This document shows, piece by piece, positions 18,393 to 26,842 of a DNA stretch of 64,000 nt. Position numbers and translations under genes: made by a program. Position 1 is the first letter of the stretch; the number at the start of each line of letters is the position of its first letter. Source of the DNA: Adlercreutzia equolifaciens DSM 19450 (lineage in GTDB: Bacteria > Actinomycetota > Coriobacteriia > Coriobacteriales > Eggerthellaceae); the NCBI RefSeq assembly GCF_000478885.1, contig NC_022567.1, forward strand, positions 1,054,001 to 1,118,000, given 5' to 3'. The notes beneath the pieces are model-generated. The model saw only the letters and a program-made list of their open reading frames with translations. It searched no databases and had not been told where the DNA came from.

Positions 18393-19807
18393 GTAGCGAG
18401 AGCCGCAGAATACATCGCAGGATGATCGAGCCGGCATTGTCGCCGACGCAAAGCGTCGCGCCGCCGATCCCTCGTCGCGGCATGACCCGCCGCGCTTTCT
18501 GCGCGGGAGCGGCCTTCCTTGCGGCTGCAGCGGCGCTGCCCCTTGCCGGCTGCAGCGGCCTGCCCTTCACGGGTGCCGCGCCCGTTCGTCTGGTGATCAA
18601 GGTGCCCCGCACGGGCCACGATGTCGTCTTCGACGACTCTATCAGCCAGGTGGAGATGGTCATCCAGGGCATGGCCGACGAGTTCCAGCGCACCTACGCG
18701 CGCCCCGTCGACGTCGAGGTCATCGTCTTCGAGCAGAACCAGTACGACGAGGCCGTCGAGGGGTCGTTCGATACGGACAAGTCACCGGACGTGCTTTACG
18801 GCGACTACTTCAACATCTCCACCTACATTCGCACCGGGCGCGTCGTGCCGTTGGACGATGTCGCTACTCCGGCTATCCGCGACGACCTCTTCGACGATTT
18901 GTGGAACATGGGCGTGGTGGAGGGCCGCGCGTATATGATGCCCTATCTGGCGCGCCAGAACGTGCTCGCCTACAACAAGGAGATGTTCCGCAACGCGGGG
19001 CTTGGGGAGTTCATCGCCGAAGGGGAAATCACCGCCTGGTCGCTGAGCGAGTGGACGCGCATCTTGGACGCGCTTTCCGCCTCGCTTCCCGAGGGAAGCT
19101 TCCCGATGATGATGTACGCGGGCAGCTCCCAAGGCGACACCCATATCGTGACGCTTCTGCGCTCGGCCGGATCCGACATCTACGACGAGGCTGGCCGCTT
19201 CAATCTCTCGGCACCCGAGGGTGTGTCGGCGCTCCGGTGGATTCAGGACGGCGTGGGACGCGGCTGGTTCCCGCCGCACGCGGAGAATCTCGAGATCGAA
19301 GACTGCTCCAGTTTGTTCCGCCAGGGGCAGTTGGCCATCTACATGGTGAACAACGCCTCCATTACCCGTTACGGCGATGCGGTGGGGCTCGTGAACTTCC
19401 CGGGGCCCGATGCCGACGGCAGCGCCACCGCCTTCGCCTCGGGCTTCCAGATCTTCGACAACGGCGATGCCGAGAAGCTGCAGGTGGCGAGGGATTTCCT
19501 CTCCTTTGTGTACGACGATGGGCCCTGGCTCGACTACGCGGCGGGCGCGATACCGGCGAGCAAGCGCGTGTCCGACCGCTACGGGGCCGACATCCCCTTC
19601 TACGATCTGTTCCGCGCCAATGCCGGCAACGTTTGGGATTTCACGGGCAACAACCCCGACACCCAGAGCGTGCGCGACATCTTCTACGCCGGCATCCACG
19701 ACCTGCTCATGGGCAAGACGACTCCCGAGGAGTGCGCCGCCTTTTTGGATGCGCGCTGCAACGCCGCTATCGACGAAGGCTGGGCCAAAAGCCAGCTGCA
19801 TGAGTAG
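18389..19807 (+). CDS. extracellular solute-binding lipoprotein (family 1), kinase-coupled
   Basis: A 472-residue ABC-type solute-binding protein. A signal with paired arginines (MTRRAFCAGAAF near residue 32) ends in the lipobox LPLAGC, so it is probably a Tat-exported lipoprotein. The sugar-binding-protein fold is indicated by PDVLYGDYFNISTYIRTGRVVPLDD, MMPYLARQNVLAYNKEMF and GQLAIYMVNNASITRYGD. The start at 18389 overlaps the kinase stop (ATGA), adding about 30 residues before the signal; ATG 18482 is an alternative. No permease or ATPase genes are nearby, so a role as ligand-binding partner of the kinase is more likely than transport (inference). The ligand is unknown. Confidence 0.85.
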   Translation: MSSESRRIHRRMIEPALSPTQSVAPPIPRRGMTRRAFCAGAAFLAAAAALPLAGCSGLPFTGAAPVRLVIKVPRTGHDVVFDDSISQVEMVIQGMADEFQRTYARPVDVEVIVFEQNQYDEAVEGSFDTDKSPDVLYGDYFNISTYIRTGRVVPLDDVATPAIRDDLFDDLWNMGVVEGRAYMMPYLARQNVLAYNKEMFRNAGLGEFIAEGEITAWSLSEWTRILDALSASLPEGSFPMMMYAGSSQGDTHIVTLLRSAGSDIYDEAGRFNLSAPEGVSALRWIQDGVGRGWFPPHAENLEIEDCSSLFRQGQLAIYMVNNASITRYGDAVGLVNFPGPDADGSATAFASGFQIFDNGDAEKLQVARDFLSFVYDDGPWLDYAAGAIPASKRVSDRYGADIPFYDLFRANAGNVWDFTGNNPDTQSVRDIFYAGIHDLLMGKTTPEECAAFLDARCNAAIDEGWAKSQLHE

Positions 19808-19876
19808 AGAGAAGTATAGCAAAGTTTCTCTAAAATACTAGTACAAATGTACGTTGCATTATGGTGCCATATAACT

Positions 19877-20091
19877 GGCTGGGTGGCATGGCTGCCTCAG
19901 ATAAGGAGGTTGCCATGGTTACTTGGACGCAATTGCTGACATTCGTCCTCGTGATTATTGCGGTGATCGATCTGACCGTAAGGGCCAGAAAGTGAAATAG
20001 CCGCTCCCGGTACCACGGAAAACGGCTACTTCGCCAAGCTATAAACTTGAAAACGAGGTAGCCGCCGTTCGCCCCGGCAAGCCACCCAGCC
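19877..20091 (+). ncRNA. putative type I toxin mRNA with long-range pairing
   Basis: GGCTGGGTGGC (19877-19887) is perfectly complementary to GCCACCCAGCC (20081-20091). The pair brackets the small peptide gene at 19915-19995. Between peptide and 3' arm, CGGCTACTTC and GAGGTAGCCG form a second stem. Sealing of 5' and 3' ends is characteristic of type I toxin mRNAs. An antisense RNA from the minus strand over the 3' part is expected, but its promoter is not clear. Confidence 0.6.
19915..19995 (+). CDS. small hydrophobic holin-like type I toxin peptide
   Basis: A 26-residue peptide, MVTWTQLLTF... ending VRARK. One transmembrane segment (about residues 7-21) is followed by a short basic tail. This is the organisation of the putative holin-like toxins (Hol-Tox/TxpA/Fst-like), which damage the membrane when their antisense RNA is lost. 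AAGGAGG lies 6 bp before the ATG. The surrounding inverted repeats support a regulated toxin mRNA. It sits alone between the kinase/binding-protein pair and tyrA. The function is inferred from size, topology and context, not from sequence identity. Confidence 0.7.
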   Translation: MVTWTQLLTFVLVIIAVIDLTVRARK

Positions 20092-20251
20092 CCGTCAGTA
20101 TATAACCCCGAGCGGAATTTTGTCAAACATTGCGGAGGCGGAGAGACGTGCGGAAAATGCGGCGCTGGAGGGTGTTTGGGCGCGGGGGCGGTTCGTTCGT
20201 ATACAATGGGTGGTGACTGGTACCTGATCGATTGAGGAAACAGACACTCCC

Positions 20252-21427
20252 ATGACTGAATCTGCTGAACTGAACGGCGCCAACGCCCCCTTCTCGGCCG
20301 TGGCCGTCATAGGTCTCGGGCTCATCGGGGCGTCGTTGGCCGGGGCGCTTGCGGCCAAGATGCCCGGCGCGCGCGTTTTCGGGGTGGATACCGACGCCGC
20401 CACCTGCGCCGCCGCCACCGATCGCGGCTGGTGCGACGCGGCCTCAGGCCCCGACGACCCCGCCTTCCGCGCCTTCATCGAAAACGACTGCGAGCTCGTG
20501 GTCATCGCCACGCCGGTGGCCGCCGTGGACGACTACCTCGTCCGCCTGCGCGACTGGGGCTACACCGGCGTCGTCACCGACACCATCTCCACCAAGGGCC
20601 ACATCCTTGCCGCGGCCGCCGAGCTTCTGCCGGCGCCTGCACGCTATGTGCCGGGCCATCCCATGGCCGGCTCCGAGCAGAGCGGCATCGCCGGCGCCCG
20701 CGCCGATCTCTTCGAGGGCGCGAACTGGATCCTCTGCCCCGACGAGTCCACCGTTCCCGAGGACTTCCAGCACCTGCACGAGCTGGTGACCGGCCTTGAC
20801 GCCCGCGTGGTGTCGCTGCGCCGCGAGGAGCATGACGCCGCCGTGGCCGTGGTGAGCCACGTGCCGCACATGGTGGCCTCCTCCCTCATGCAGCTGGCGA
20901 GCGCGCACGCCGACGACACCGGCTCCATCATGCGGCTGGCCGCCGGCGGCTTCAAGGACACCACGCGCATCGCCGCGGGCAGCCCGAAGCTGTGGTGCGG
21001 CATCGCCTTCGACAACGCCTGCGCCCTGAAAAGCGGCCTGGACGAGATGGCCTCCATCCTGGGCTCGTTCGCCGCGGCGCTGGAAACCGGCGACCGCGAG
21101 ACGTTCACGCGCCTGCTCGCCGAGGCCGCCGACGCCCGCCGCGCGCTGCCGGCCGCCTGGGTGCCCTCCACCGAGAAGCTGCTCGAGGTGCGCATCCCCA
21201 TGGTGAACCGCACCGGCGTGGTCGCGGAGGTCTGCACCATTGCCAGCTCGGTGGGTTGCAATATACAATCTATTGACATCGACCACATCAGCGAGGGCAA
21301 CGCCGTGCTCTCCCTCATCCTCACCGATGAAGGCGATATCGGCCAGCTCTCGATGCAGCTGATCAACGCCGGTTTCTCCGTATCGTTCAGTCCGCTCATG
21401 CCGAAGGAGTACGCTCATGTCGAATAG
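20252..21427 (+). CDS. tyrA: prephenate dehydrogenase with ACT domain
   Basis: Oxidative decarboxylation of prephenate to 4-hydroxyphenylpyruvate in tyrosine synthesis. It is 391 residues long. The NAD-binding motif is VIGLGLIGASLAGALAAK. The catalytic region has YVPGHPMAGSEQSGIAGARADLF, and VVSHVPHMVASSLM follows. The last 75 residues form an ACT domain (IPMVNRTGVVAEVCTIASS), probably for feedback by tyrosine. A -10-like TACAAT lies about 45 bp upstream. It overlaps aroA by 11 bp, the first junction of a nine-gene operon. Confidence 0.94.
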   Translation: MTESAELNGANAPFSAVAVIGLGLIGASLAGALAAKMPGARVFGVDTDAATCAAATDRGWCDAASGPDDPAFRAFIENDCELVVIATPVAAVDDYLVRLRDWGYTGVVTDTISTKGHILAAAAELLPAPARYVPGHPMAGSEQSGIAGARADLFEGANWILCPDESTVPEDFQHLHELVTGLDARVVSLRREEHDAAVAVVSHVPHMVASSLMQLASAHADDTGSIMRLAAGGFKDTTRIAAGSPKLWCGIAFDNACALKSGLDEMASILGSFAAALETGDRETFTRLLAEAADARRALPAAWVPSTEKLLEVRIPMVNRTGVVAEVCTIASSVGCNIQSIDIDHISEGNAVLSLILTDEGDIGQLSMQLINAGFSVSFSPLMPKEYAHVE

Positions 21428-22754
21428 CGAATTCGCAGAACCCTACACGATCATCGAGCCTTTCGGGGGGCCCTTCAAAGGTGACGTCACGGTGCCGGGC
21501 GACAAGTCCATCTCGCATCGCGCCGTGCTGTTCGCGGCCATGGCCGAGGGCACCTCGCATCTTTCCGGCGTACTCGATTCCGAGGACGTGCGCGCCTCCA
21601 TCCGCGCCGTGGAGGCCTTGGGCGCCGAGGTCGATTTGAAGGCCCAGCCCGACGGGTCGCTTTCCGGCACCGTCACCGGCTGGGGCGCCGAGGGGCCAAG
21701 CCAGCCCGCCGCCCCCATCGACTGCGGCAACTCGGGCACCACGGCGCGCCTGCTCATGGGCATTGTGGCCCCGTGGGACATCGAGGTGACCATCACCGGC
21801 GACGAGTCGCTGCAGAAGCGCCCCATGCGCCGCATCGTGGCGCCCCTGGCGAAGATGGGCGTCGATTTCAAACCCGAGACGCCGGAGACGCTGCCCATCA
21901 CCGTGTGCGGCAACCGCGCCCTGCGCGCCATCGACTACGCGAGCCCCATGGCCTCCGCTCAGCTGAAGACCGCCGTGCTCCTGGCCGGCGTCTTCGCCGA
22001 CGGCACCACCACCGTAAACGAGCCGGCGCCCTCGCGCAACCACACCGAGCTCATGCTGCCGGAGTTCAACGTGCCCACCACGGCCGGCACCCGCGTGGCC
22101 ACGGTGACCGGCCCCGCCGAGATGCTCGCCTCCGACGTCGTCGTGCCGGGCGACCCCTCCTCGGCCGCTTTCGTGGCCGCGGCCGCCCTGCTGAAGCCGG
22201 GCAGCTCCATTACCATTCAGAACGTGTCGCTGAACCCGGCGCGCATCGGGTTCGTGCGCACCTTGGAGCGCATGGGCGCCGACATCCGCGAGTCCTACGG
22301 CGGCCATGAGGGCAAGGAGCCCCGCGGCACCATCACGGTGAACTACACGCCCGTGCTGCGCGGCTGCGAGATCCCCTCCCAGCACATCGCCTCGGTCATC
22401 GACGAGATCCCCGTGCTCGCCCTGGTGGCGGCCCACGCCCGGGGCATCACGGTGTTCCACGAGGTGGGGGAGCTGCGCGTGAAGGAATCCGACCGCCTGC
22501 AGGCCATCATCGACGGTTTGGCCCTGCTCGGCGTCGACGCCTGGGAAGAGGGCGACGACCTGTTCGTCGAGGGCAACCCGCAGCTGCAGGTGCCCGAGGG
22601 CCTCGTCTTCGAGTCCCATGGCGACCACCGCTTGGCCATGACCTGGGCGCTCGTGGGCGCGTGCGGGCGCATCCCCGTGTCGGTGACCCGCTTCACCTGC
22701 GTGGCCGTGAGCTACCCCGACTTCCTTGCCGACTTGAAGGGATTGGTGAAATAG
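21417..22754 (+). CDS. aroA: 3-phosphoshikimate 1-carboxyvinyltransferase (EPSP synthase)
   Basis: Shikimate pathway step joining phosphoenolpyruvate to shikimate-3-phosphate. It is 445 residues long. Signatures are VPGDKSISHRAVLFAAMAEG near the N-terminus, CGNSGTTARLLMG, and VKESDRLQAI with HGDHRLAMTWAL near the C-terminus. The start ATG lies within the end of tyrA, and the stop overlaps the GTG of cmk by one base, so translation is coupled on both sides. The aroA-cmk order is common in bacteria. Confidence 0.96.
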   Translation: MSNSEFAEPYTIIEPFGGPFKGDVTVPGDKSISHRAVLFAAMAEGTSHLSGVLDSEDVRASIRAVEALGAEVDLKAQPDGSLSGTVTGWGAEGPSQPAAPIDCGNSGTTARLLMGIVAPWDIEVTITGDESLQKRPMRRIVAPLAKMGVDFKPETPETLPITVCGNRALRAIDYASPMASAQLKTAVLLAGVFADGTTTVNEPAPSRNHTELMLPEFNVPTTAGTRVATVTGPAEMLASDVVVPGDPSSAAFVAAAALLKPGSSITIQNVSLNPARIGFVRTLERMGADIRESYGGHEGKEPRGTITVNYTPVLRGCEIPSQHIASVIDEIPVLALVAAHARGITVFHEVGELRVKESDRLQAIIDGLALLGVDAWEEGDDLFVEGNPQLQVPEGLVFESHGDHRLAMTWALVGACGRIPVSVTRFTCVAVSYPDFLADLKGLVK

Positions 22755-23425
22755 TGATCGTCGCCATCGACGGGCCCTCCGGGGCCGGAAAGTCCACCGT
22801 GGCCAAGGCCGTGGCCAAAGAGCTCGGCTTCTCCTGCCTGGACACGGGGGCCATGTACCGCGCCATCGCCTGGCGCGCCCTGCAAGACGGCGTCGCGCTC
22901 GACGACGAACCGGCCTTGGGAGCCATCGCCCGCACCTACGACATCGCCTTCGGGCATGTGGAAGGCGACCCGGTGCCGCGCCGCGTGTTCATCGGCGACG
23001 ATGAGGTGACCGACGCCATCCGCACCGCCGAGATCGACCGCGCGGTGAGCCCGGTGTCCGCCGCGCCTGCCGTGCGCGAGGCGCTGCTCGACCAGCAGCG
23101 CCGCATCGGCAACGCCGGCGACTACGTGGTGGAGGGCCGCGACATCGGCACGGTGGTGTTCCCCGATGCGGCTGTGAAGGTGTTCCTCACCGCGTCCGAC
23201 GAGGAGCGTGCCCATCGCCGCGTGCGCCAGAACGTCGACCGCGGCATCGGATCGATCGACTACGACGAGGTGCTGGCCGACCTGCGCCGCCGCGATGAGG
23301 CCGACTCCTCTCGCGCCACGGCGCCCTTGCGCCCCGCCGACGACGCCGTGCACATCGACTCCACTAGTCACTACATCGAAGAGGTAATCGACCAGATCTG
23401 TTCGCTAGCCCGAGAGGCGCGCTGA
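22754..23425 (+). CDS. cmk: cytidylate kinase
   Basis: Phosphorylates CMP and dCMP. It is 223 residues long. The P-loop is IDGPSGAGKSTVAKAVAKEL, with DTGAMYRAIAWRAL, VVEGRDIGTVVFPDA and the lid region DEERAHRRVRQN. The GTG start at 22754 shares a base with the aroA stop. This start places the conserved VIVAIDGPSGAGKST at the very N-terminus, as in the family. The stop overlaps the ATG of the next gene (TGATG). Confidence 0.95.
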   Translation: MIVAIDGPSGAGKSTVAKAVAKELGFSCLDTGAMYRAIAWRALQDGVALDDEPALGAIARTYDIAFGHVEGDPVPRRVFIGDDEVTDAIRTAEIDRAVSPVSAAPAVREALLDQQRRIGNAGDYVVEGRDIGTVVFPDAAVKVFLTASDEERAHRRVRQNVDRGIGSIDYDEVLADLRRRDEADSSRATAPLRPADDAVHIDSTSHYIEEVIDQICSLAREAR

Positions 23426-24294
23426 TGTTTCTAAAATACTCCGAGATGTGGGACATGGATTTGGGCGGCGAGCCCAGCACCAACGAGATCCCGCACTGGT
23501 TCGGCAACGCGGCCTACGTGGTGGTGGGTGGCCTGTGCAAGCTGCTGTTCCGCTACCGGGTGGACAACCGCGACAAGCTGCGCGCCTTCCAAGGCGCGGA
23601 AGGGGCGCTCGTCATCTGCAACCACACGTCGTTCTTCGACGTCGTCTTCATGTACCTGGCCGCGCGCCCGAAGCAATGGGTGCGCCTCATGGGCCGCGAC
23701 AGCCTCTTCGACAACGCCCACGGCCTGCTCGGCCAGGCGCTCTCGCGGGTGGGCGCCTTCCCCGTGAAGCGCGACACGGCCGACATGACCTCCATCAAGC
23801 GCGCCGTACGCATGCTCAAGCGCCAGGAGCTCGTGGGCATCCTGCCCGAGGGCACGCGCCGCGGCAAGACCGACCGGGTGCCCTCCATCCACGCCGGCGT
23901 GTCGGTGATCGCCCGCATGGCGAAGGTGCCCATCCTGCCCATGACCGTGCGCGGCGTGGAGCGCATCAAGCAGAAGGGCCAGCGCGTCCATTTCCCGAAG
24001 GTGACCGTCGACTACGGCGATCCCATTCTCGTCGGCGATTTCGACTTCCTGCCGAAGGACGAGCGCGTGGAAGCCTGCACCTGGTACGCCATGCGCGAGT
24101 GCTTCGCGCTGTACTACCGCTGCGCTCCCGAGGACGTGGACATGGCGGCGTTGTTCCCCGAGACACGCGACTACGCCCCGGTGTTCGCTGAGCATCCCAT
24201 CCCGCGCCACACGAGCGAGGAGCTGGCCCGCGCCGCCCGCACCGCTCGCGCCGAGAAAGCCGCCAAGGCCGCCGCGAAAGCGAAGGAGAGCTAG
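23425..24294 (+). CDS. plsC: 1-acyl-sn-glycerol-3-phosphate acyltransferase
   Basis: Adds the second acyl chain to make phosphatidic acid. It is 289 residues long. The catalytic NHTSFFD (Hx4D) motif lies near residue 68, with the glycerophosphate-binding PEGTRRG near residue 146. An N-terminal hydrophobic stretch would tether it to the membrane. The C-terminal 45 residues are Ala/Lys/Glu-rich and probably unstructured. Coupled to cmk by TGATG. PlsX, PlsY and GpsA are also in this window, so most early phospholipid synthesis is represented. Confidence 0.9.
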   Translation: MFLKYSEMWDMDLGGEPSTNEIPHWFGNAAYVVVGGLCKLLFRYRVDNRDKLRAFQGAEGALVICNHTSFFDVVFMYLAARPKQWVRLMGRDSLFDNAHGLLGQALSRVGAFPVKRDTADMTSIKRAVRMLKRQELVGILPEGTRRGKTDRVPSIHAGVSVIARMAKVPILPMTVRGVERIKQKGQRVHFPKVTVDYGDPILVGDFDFLPKDERVEACTWYAMRECFALYYRCAPEDVDMAALFPETRDYAPVFAEHPIPRHTSEELARAARTARAEKAAKAAAKAKES

Positions 24295-24296
24295 CC

Positions 24297-25193
24297 GTGG
24301 AAGTGATTCGCGCGAAACGGGCCGGAGCCTGCTACGGGGTGCAGCGGGCGCTGGATATGGCCGACGAGGTCATCGCCGACGGGGGCCGGGCCTACACGCT
24401 CGGGCCGCTCATTCACAACCCGCAGGTGGTGGCCGATCTGGCCGCTCGCGGCGCCGAGGCCGTCGATTCCGTGGAGGAGATCCGCTGGGAAGGTGCCGCA
24501 GCTGCGGGTGCGCCTGCAGACGGAGTCGTCCCGACGAATGCAAACGCGCCGGCGGTGGTCATCCGCTCCCACGGGGTGACGCCCCAGGTGCTGGCTGCCG
24601 TGGAAGACCGCGGGTTTTCCGTGGTCGATGCCACCTGCCCCCATGTGTCCCGGGCCCAGCACGCCGCCGCGGAGCTCGCGGCCGAGGGTTGCCGCGTCAT
24701 CGTGGTGGGTGAGGCGGGGCACCCGGAAGTGGAGGGGCTCACCGCCTGGGCCGAGGAGGCCGGCGGCAAGGTGGACGTGGTGGCCGCGCCCGAGGAGATC
24801 CCCGAGGGCCTGTACGATCCGGTGGGCGTGGTGGCCCAGACGACCCAGCGCCGCGAGAACTTGGAGGCAGTGGTGGCCGCCCTGCGCGAGGCGGGGCTTG
24901 CGCCCATCGTGAAGAACACCATCTGCTCGGCCACGCGCCAGCGCCAGGAGGCCGCGGCCGATCTGGCCTCGGCCGTGGACGCCATGGTGGTCATCGGCGG
25001 CCGAAACTCGTCGAACACCACGCGGCTGGCCGAGGTGTGCGCGCTCACCTGCCCGCGCACCTTCCACATCGAATCGGCCGACGAGCTGGATCCGGCCGCC
25101 TTTGCCGGTTGCCGCCGCGTGGGTGTCACGGCCGGCGCGAGCACCCCCGAGAACCAGATCGCCGCCGTGGAAGCGTTTCTGCGCACGCTGTAG
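24297..25193 (+). CDS. ispH: 4-hydroxy-3-methylbut-2-enyl diphosphate reductase
   Basis: Last step of the MEP isoprenoid pathway, an Fe-S enzyme. It is 298 residues long. The three cluster cysteines are in AGACYGVQRAL (usually AGFCxGV), VDATCPHVSRAQ and NTICSATRQRQEA. HPEVEGL and the serine/asparagine patch GGRNSSNT are also present. The start is GTG 24297, three bases after the plsC stop. It is followed 2 bp later by the radical SAM gene, consistent with one operon. Confidence 0.94.
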   Translation: MEVIRAKRAGACYGVQRALDMADEVIADGGRAYTLGPLIHNPQVVADLAARGAEAVDSVEEIRWEGAAAAGAPADGVVPTNANAPAVVIRSHGVTPQVLAAVEDRGFSVVDATCPHVSRAQHAAAELAAEGCRVIVVGEAGHPEVEGLTAWAEEAGGKVDVVAAPEEIPEGLYDPVGVVAQTTQRRENLEAVVAALREAGLAPIVKNTICSATRQRQEAAADLASAVDAMVVIGGRNSSNTTRLAEVCALTCPRTFHIESADELDPAAFAGCRRVGVTAGASTPENQIAAVEAFLRTL

Positions 25194-25195
25194 CC

Positions 25196-26824
25196 ATGGC
25201 AACCTATCCCGGAAAAGACATCGAGCGCGAGGCCTCCTGTGCCTCTTGCGCCGCCTGTGGCCAGACGACCCTCGCGCCGGCCGAGGCGGCGGCCGCGGCG
25301 TGGGAGGGGCCGGCGGCGCGCGTCGTCGCCGTGGAGCCGGAGAGCCCCGCCGATGACGCCGGCTTTACGCCCGGCTGCTACCTCACGACGGTGGACGGCG
25401 AGCCTCTGCGCGACATCATCGACTGGCGTTGGCTTGCGGCCGACGACGTCATCTGCGTGGGCTATATCGATCTCGACGGCGAGGCCGGGGAGGTGGAACT
25501 GGAGCGGGAGCCGGGGGAGCGGTGGGGCTTCGAGTTCGACGGCGTGCTGTTCGACTCCGTGAAGCTGTGCCGCAACGCCTGCGTGTTCTGCTTCATGCGC
25601 CAGCTGCCCGATGGCGTGCGCCCCTCGCTCGTGCTGCGCGACGACGATTTCCGCCTGAGTTTCCTCTCGGGGACCTTCGTCACGCTCACGAACTTGAAGC
25701 CGGAAGACGAGGCCCGCATCATCGAGCAGCACATCAGCCCCTTGCGGGTGAGCCTGCACGCGAGCGAGCCGGAGCTTCGCCGCCGCATGATCGGCAAGCA
25801 CGCCGCCCACGGCCTGGCGGCCCTCGACCGCCTGCTGGCGGCCGGCATCGAGGCCCATGCGCAGATTGTGCTCATGCCCGGCGTGAACGACGGAGAGGCC
25901 CTGCGCGAGACCTTGGAATGGGCCTGGGAGCGCCCCGGCATAAACGGCGTGGGCATCGTGCCTCTGGGCTTCACCAAGCACCAGACGGCCCTGCACGAGA
26001 GCTTCACCACCCCCGAGGCCGCCCGCGGCGTCATCGATGTGATTGCCCCCTTCCAACAGCGCGCCCGGGCCGAGCGCGGCACACCCTGGGTCTTCGCCGC
26101 CGACGAGTTCTACGTGAACGCCTTCGGTGCCGCCACACCGGCCCATATCCCGCCGGCCTCCGACTACGGTGACTACGACATGTTCGAGGACGGCATCGGC
26201 ATCGTCCGCTCCTACGTGGACGAGTTCGAAGAGGTCTGCGAAAACGGCCTGGCTGCCCGCGCCGCCGAGGCGCTCGCCGCCCGAAATCTCACGGCCCGCT
26301 ACATCATCGGCGAGGCCATGCAGCCCTTCCTCGACGCCATGATCGCGGCAAGCCCCCTTGCCGGCCGTCTCGTCCCCCTCACAGTGAGAAACGACTACTT
26401 CGGCGGCAACGTCAACGTCACCGGCCTCCTCACCGCCCAAGACATCGCCCCCGCCATCAAGGCCGCCAGCGAGGAAGAGAAGAACTCAACCATGGTTGAG
26501 CAGGGGGCAGACGCGCGGTGCTCTGACCGAGCGAGTTCCGCAGATGGTATCGAAGGCGCAACGAGAAGGGGAGTGAATAGCCCTGACGCCTTCGATACCA
26601 GCGAGGACTGTCTGAGCGAATCAGAGTACCGCGCGGCTGCCCCCGGAGGGACACGCCAGCTCTTCCTTCTTCCGAGCGTTATCTTCAACGATAACGGCGT
26701 GACGCTCGATGACATGACCGTGCAGGATATCGAAAACGCGGCAGGTGCTCCGGTGTCCGTGGTATCCTGTAACCCTTGCGATTATCTGCCTGAGATCATC
26801 AAGCTCGCCCAAGACGAGCCGTAA
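25196..26824 (+). CDS. DUF512 radical SAM protein with PDZ-like domain, carrying an in-frame palindromic element
   Basis: A 542-residue member of the PDZ/radical SAM/DUF512 family (role unknown; often next to der). A PDZ-like segment occupies about residues 40-85. Cysteines 125, 129 and 132 (CRNACVFC) form a Cx3Cx2C cluster motif. DUF512 begins near residue 270. Near residues 436-483 the palindromic element (26503-26644) is read in frame, adding about 48 residues rich in Ser, Asp and Glu. The family sequence resumes at LFLLPSVIFNDNGVTLDDMT. The start is ATG 25196, 2 bp after ispH. The insertion may be tolerated in a surface loop, as both flanks remain conserved. Confidence 0.85.
   Translation: MATYPGKDIEREASCASCAACGQTTLAPAEAAAAAWEGPAARVVAVEPESPADDAGFTPGCYLTTVDGEPLRDIIDWRWLAADDVICVGYIDLDGEAGEVELEREPGERWGFEFDGVLFDSVKLCRNACVFCFMRQLPDGVRPSLVLRDDDFRLSFLSGTFVTLTNLKPEDEARIIEQHISPLRVSLHASEPELRRRMIGKHAAHGLAALDRLLAAGIEAHAQIVLMPGVNDGEALRETLEWAWERPGINGVGIVPLGFTKHQTALHESFTTPEAARGVIDVIAPFQQRARAERGTPWVFAADEFYVNAFGAATPAHIPPASDYGDYDMFEDGIGIVRSYVDEFEEVCENGLAARAAEALAARNLTARYIIGEAMQPFLDAMIAASPLAGRLVPLTVRNDYFGGNVNVTGLLTAQDIAPAIKAASEEEKNSTMVEQGADARCSDRASSADGIEGATRRGVNSPDAFDTSEDCLSESEYRAAAPGGTRQLFLLPSVIFNDNGVTLDDMTVQDIENAAGAPVSVVSCNPCDYLPEIIKLAQDEP
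26485..26500. repeat. 16-bp perfect palindrome beside element copy 3
   Basis: CTCAACCATGGTTGAG is a perfect palindrome, three bases before the left arm of the in-gene palindromic element. It may be part of the inserted DNA or its target. Confidence 0.5.
26503..26644 (-). repeat. palindromic element, copy 3, in frame inside the DUF512 gene
   Basis: A 142-bp element in reverse orientation to copies 1, 2 and 4. Arms are GGGGGCAGACGCGCGG... (26503-26526) and ...CCGCGCGGCTGCCCCC (26621-26644). The inner stem is GGTATCGAAGGC/GCCTTCGATACC. Cores appear as CGAGTTCCGCAG and CGAGGACTGTCTGAGCG, the reverse complements of those in copies 1, 2 and 4. Confidence 0.88.
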
Positions 26825-26842
26825 AGAATAGCGAGGATAACC

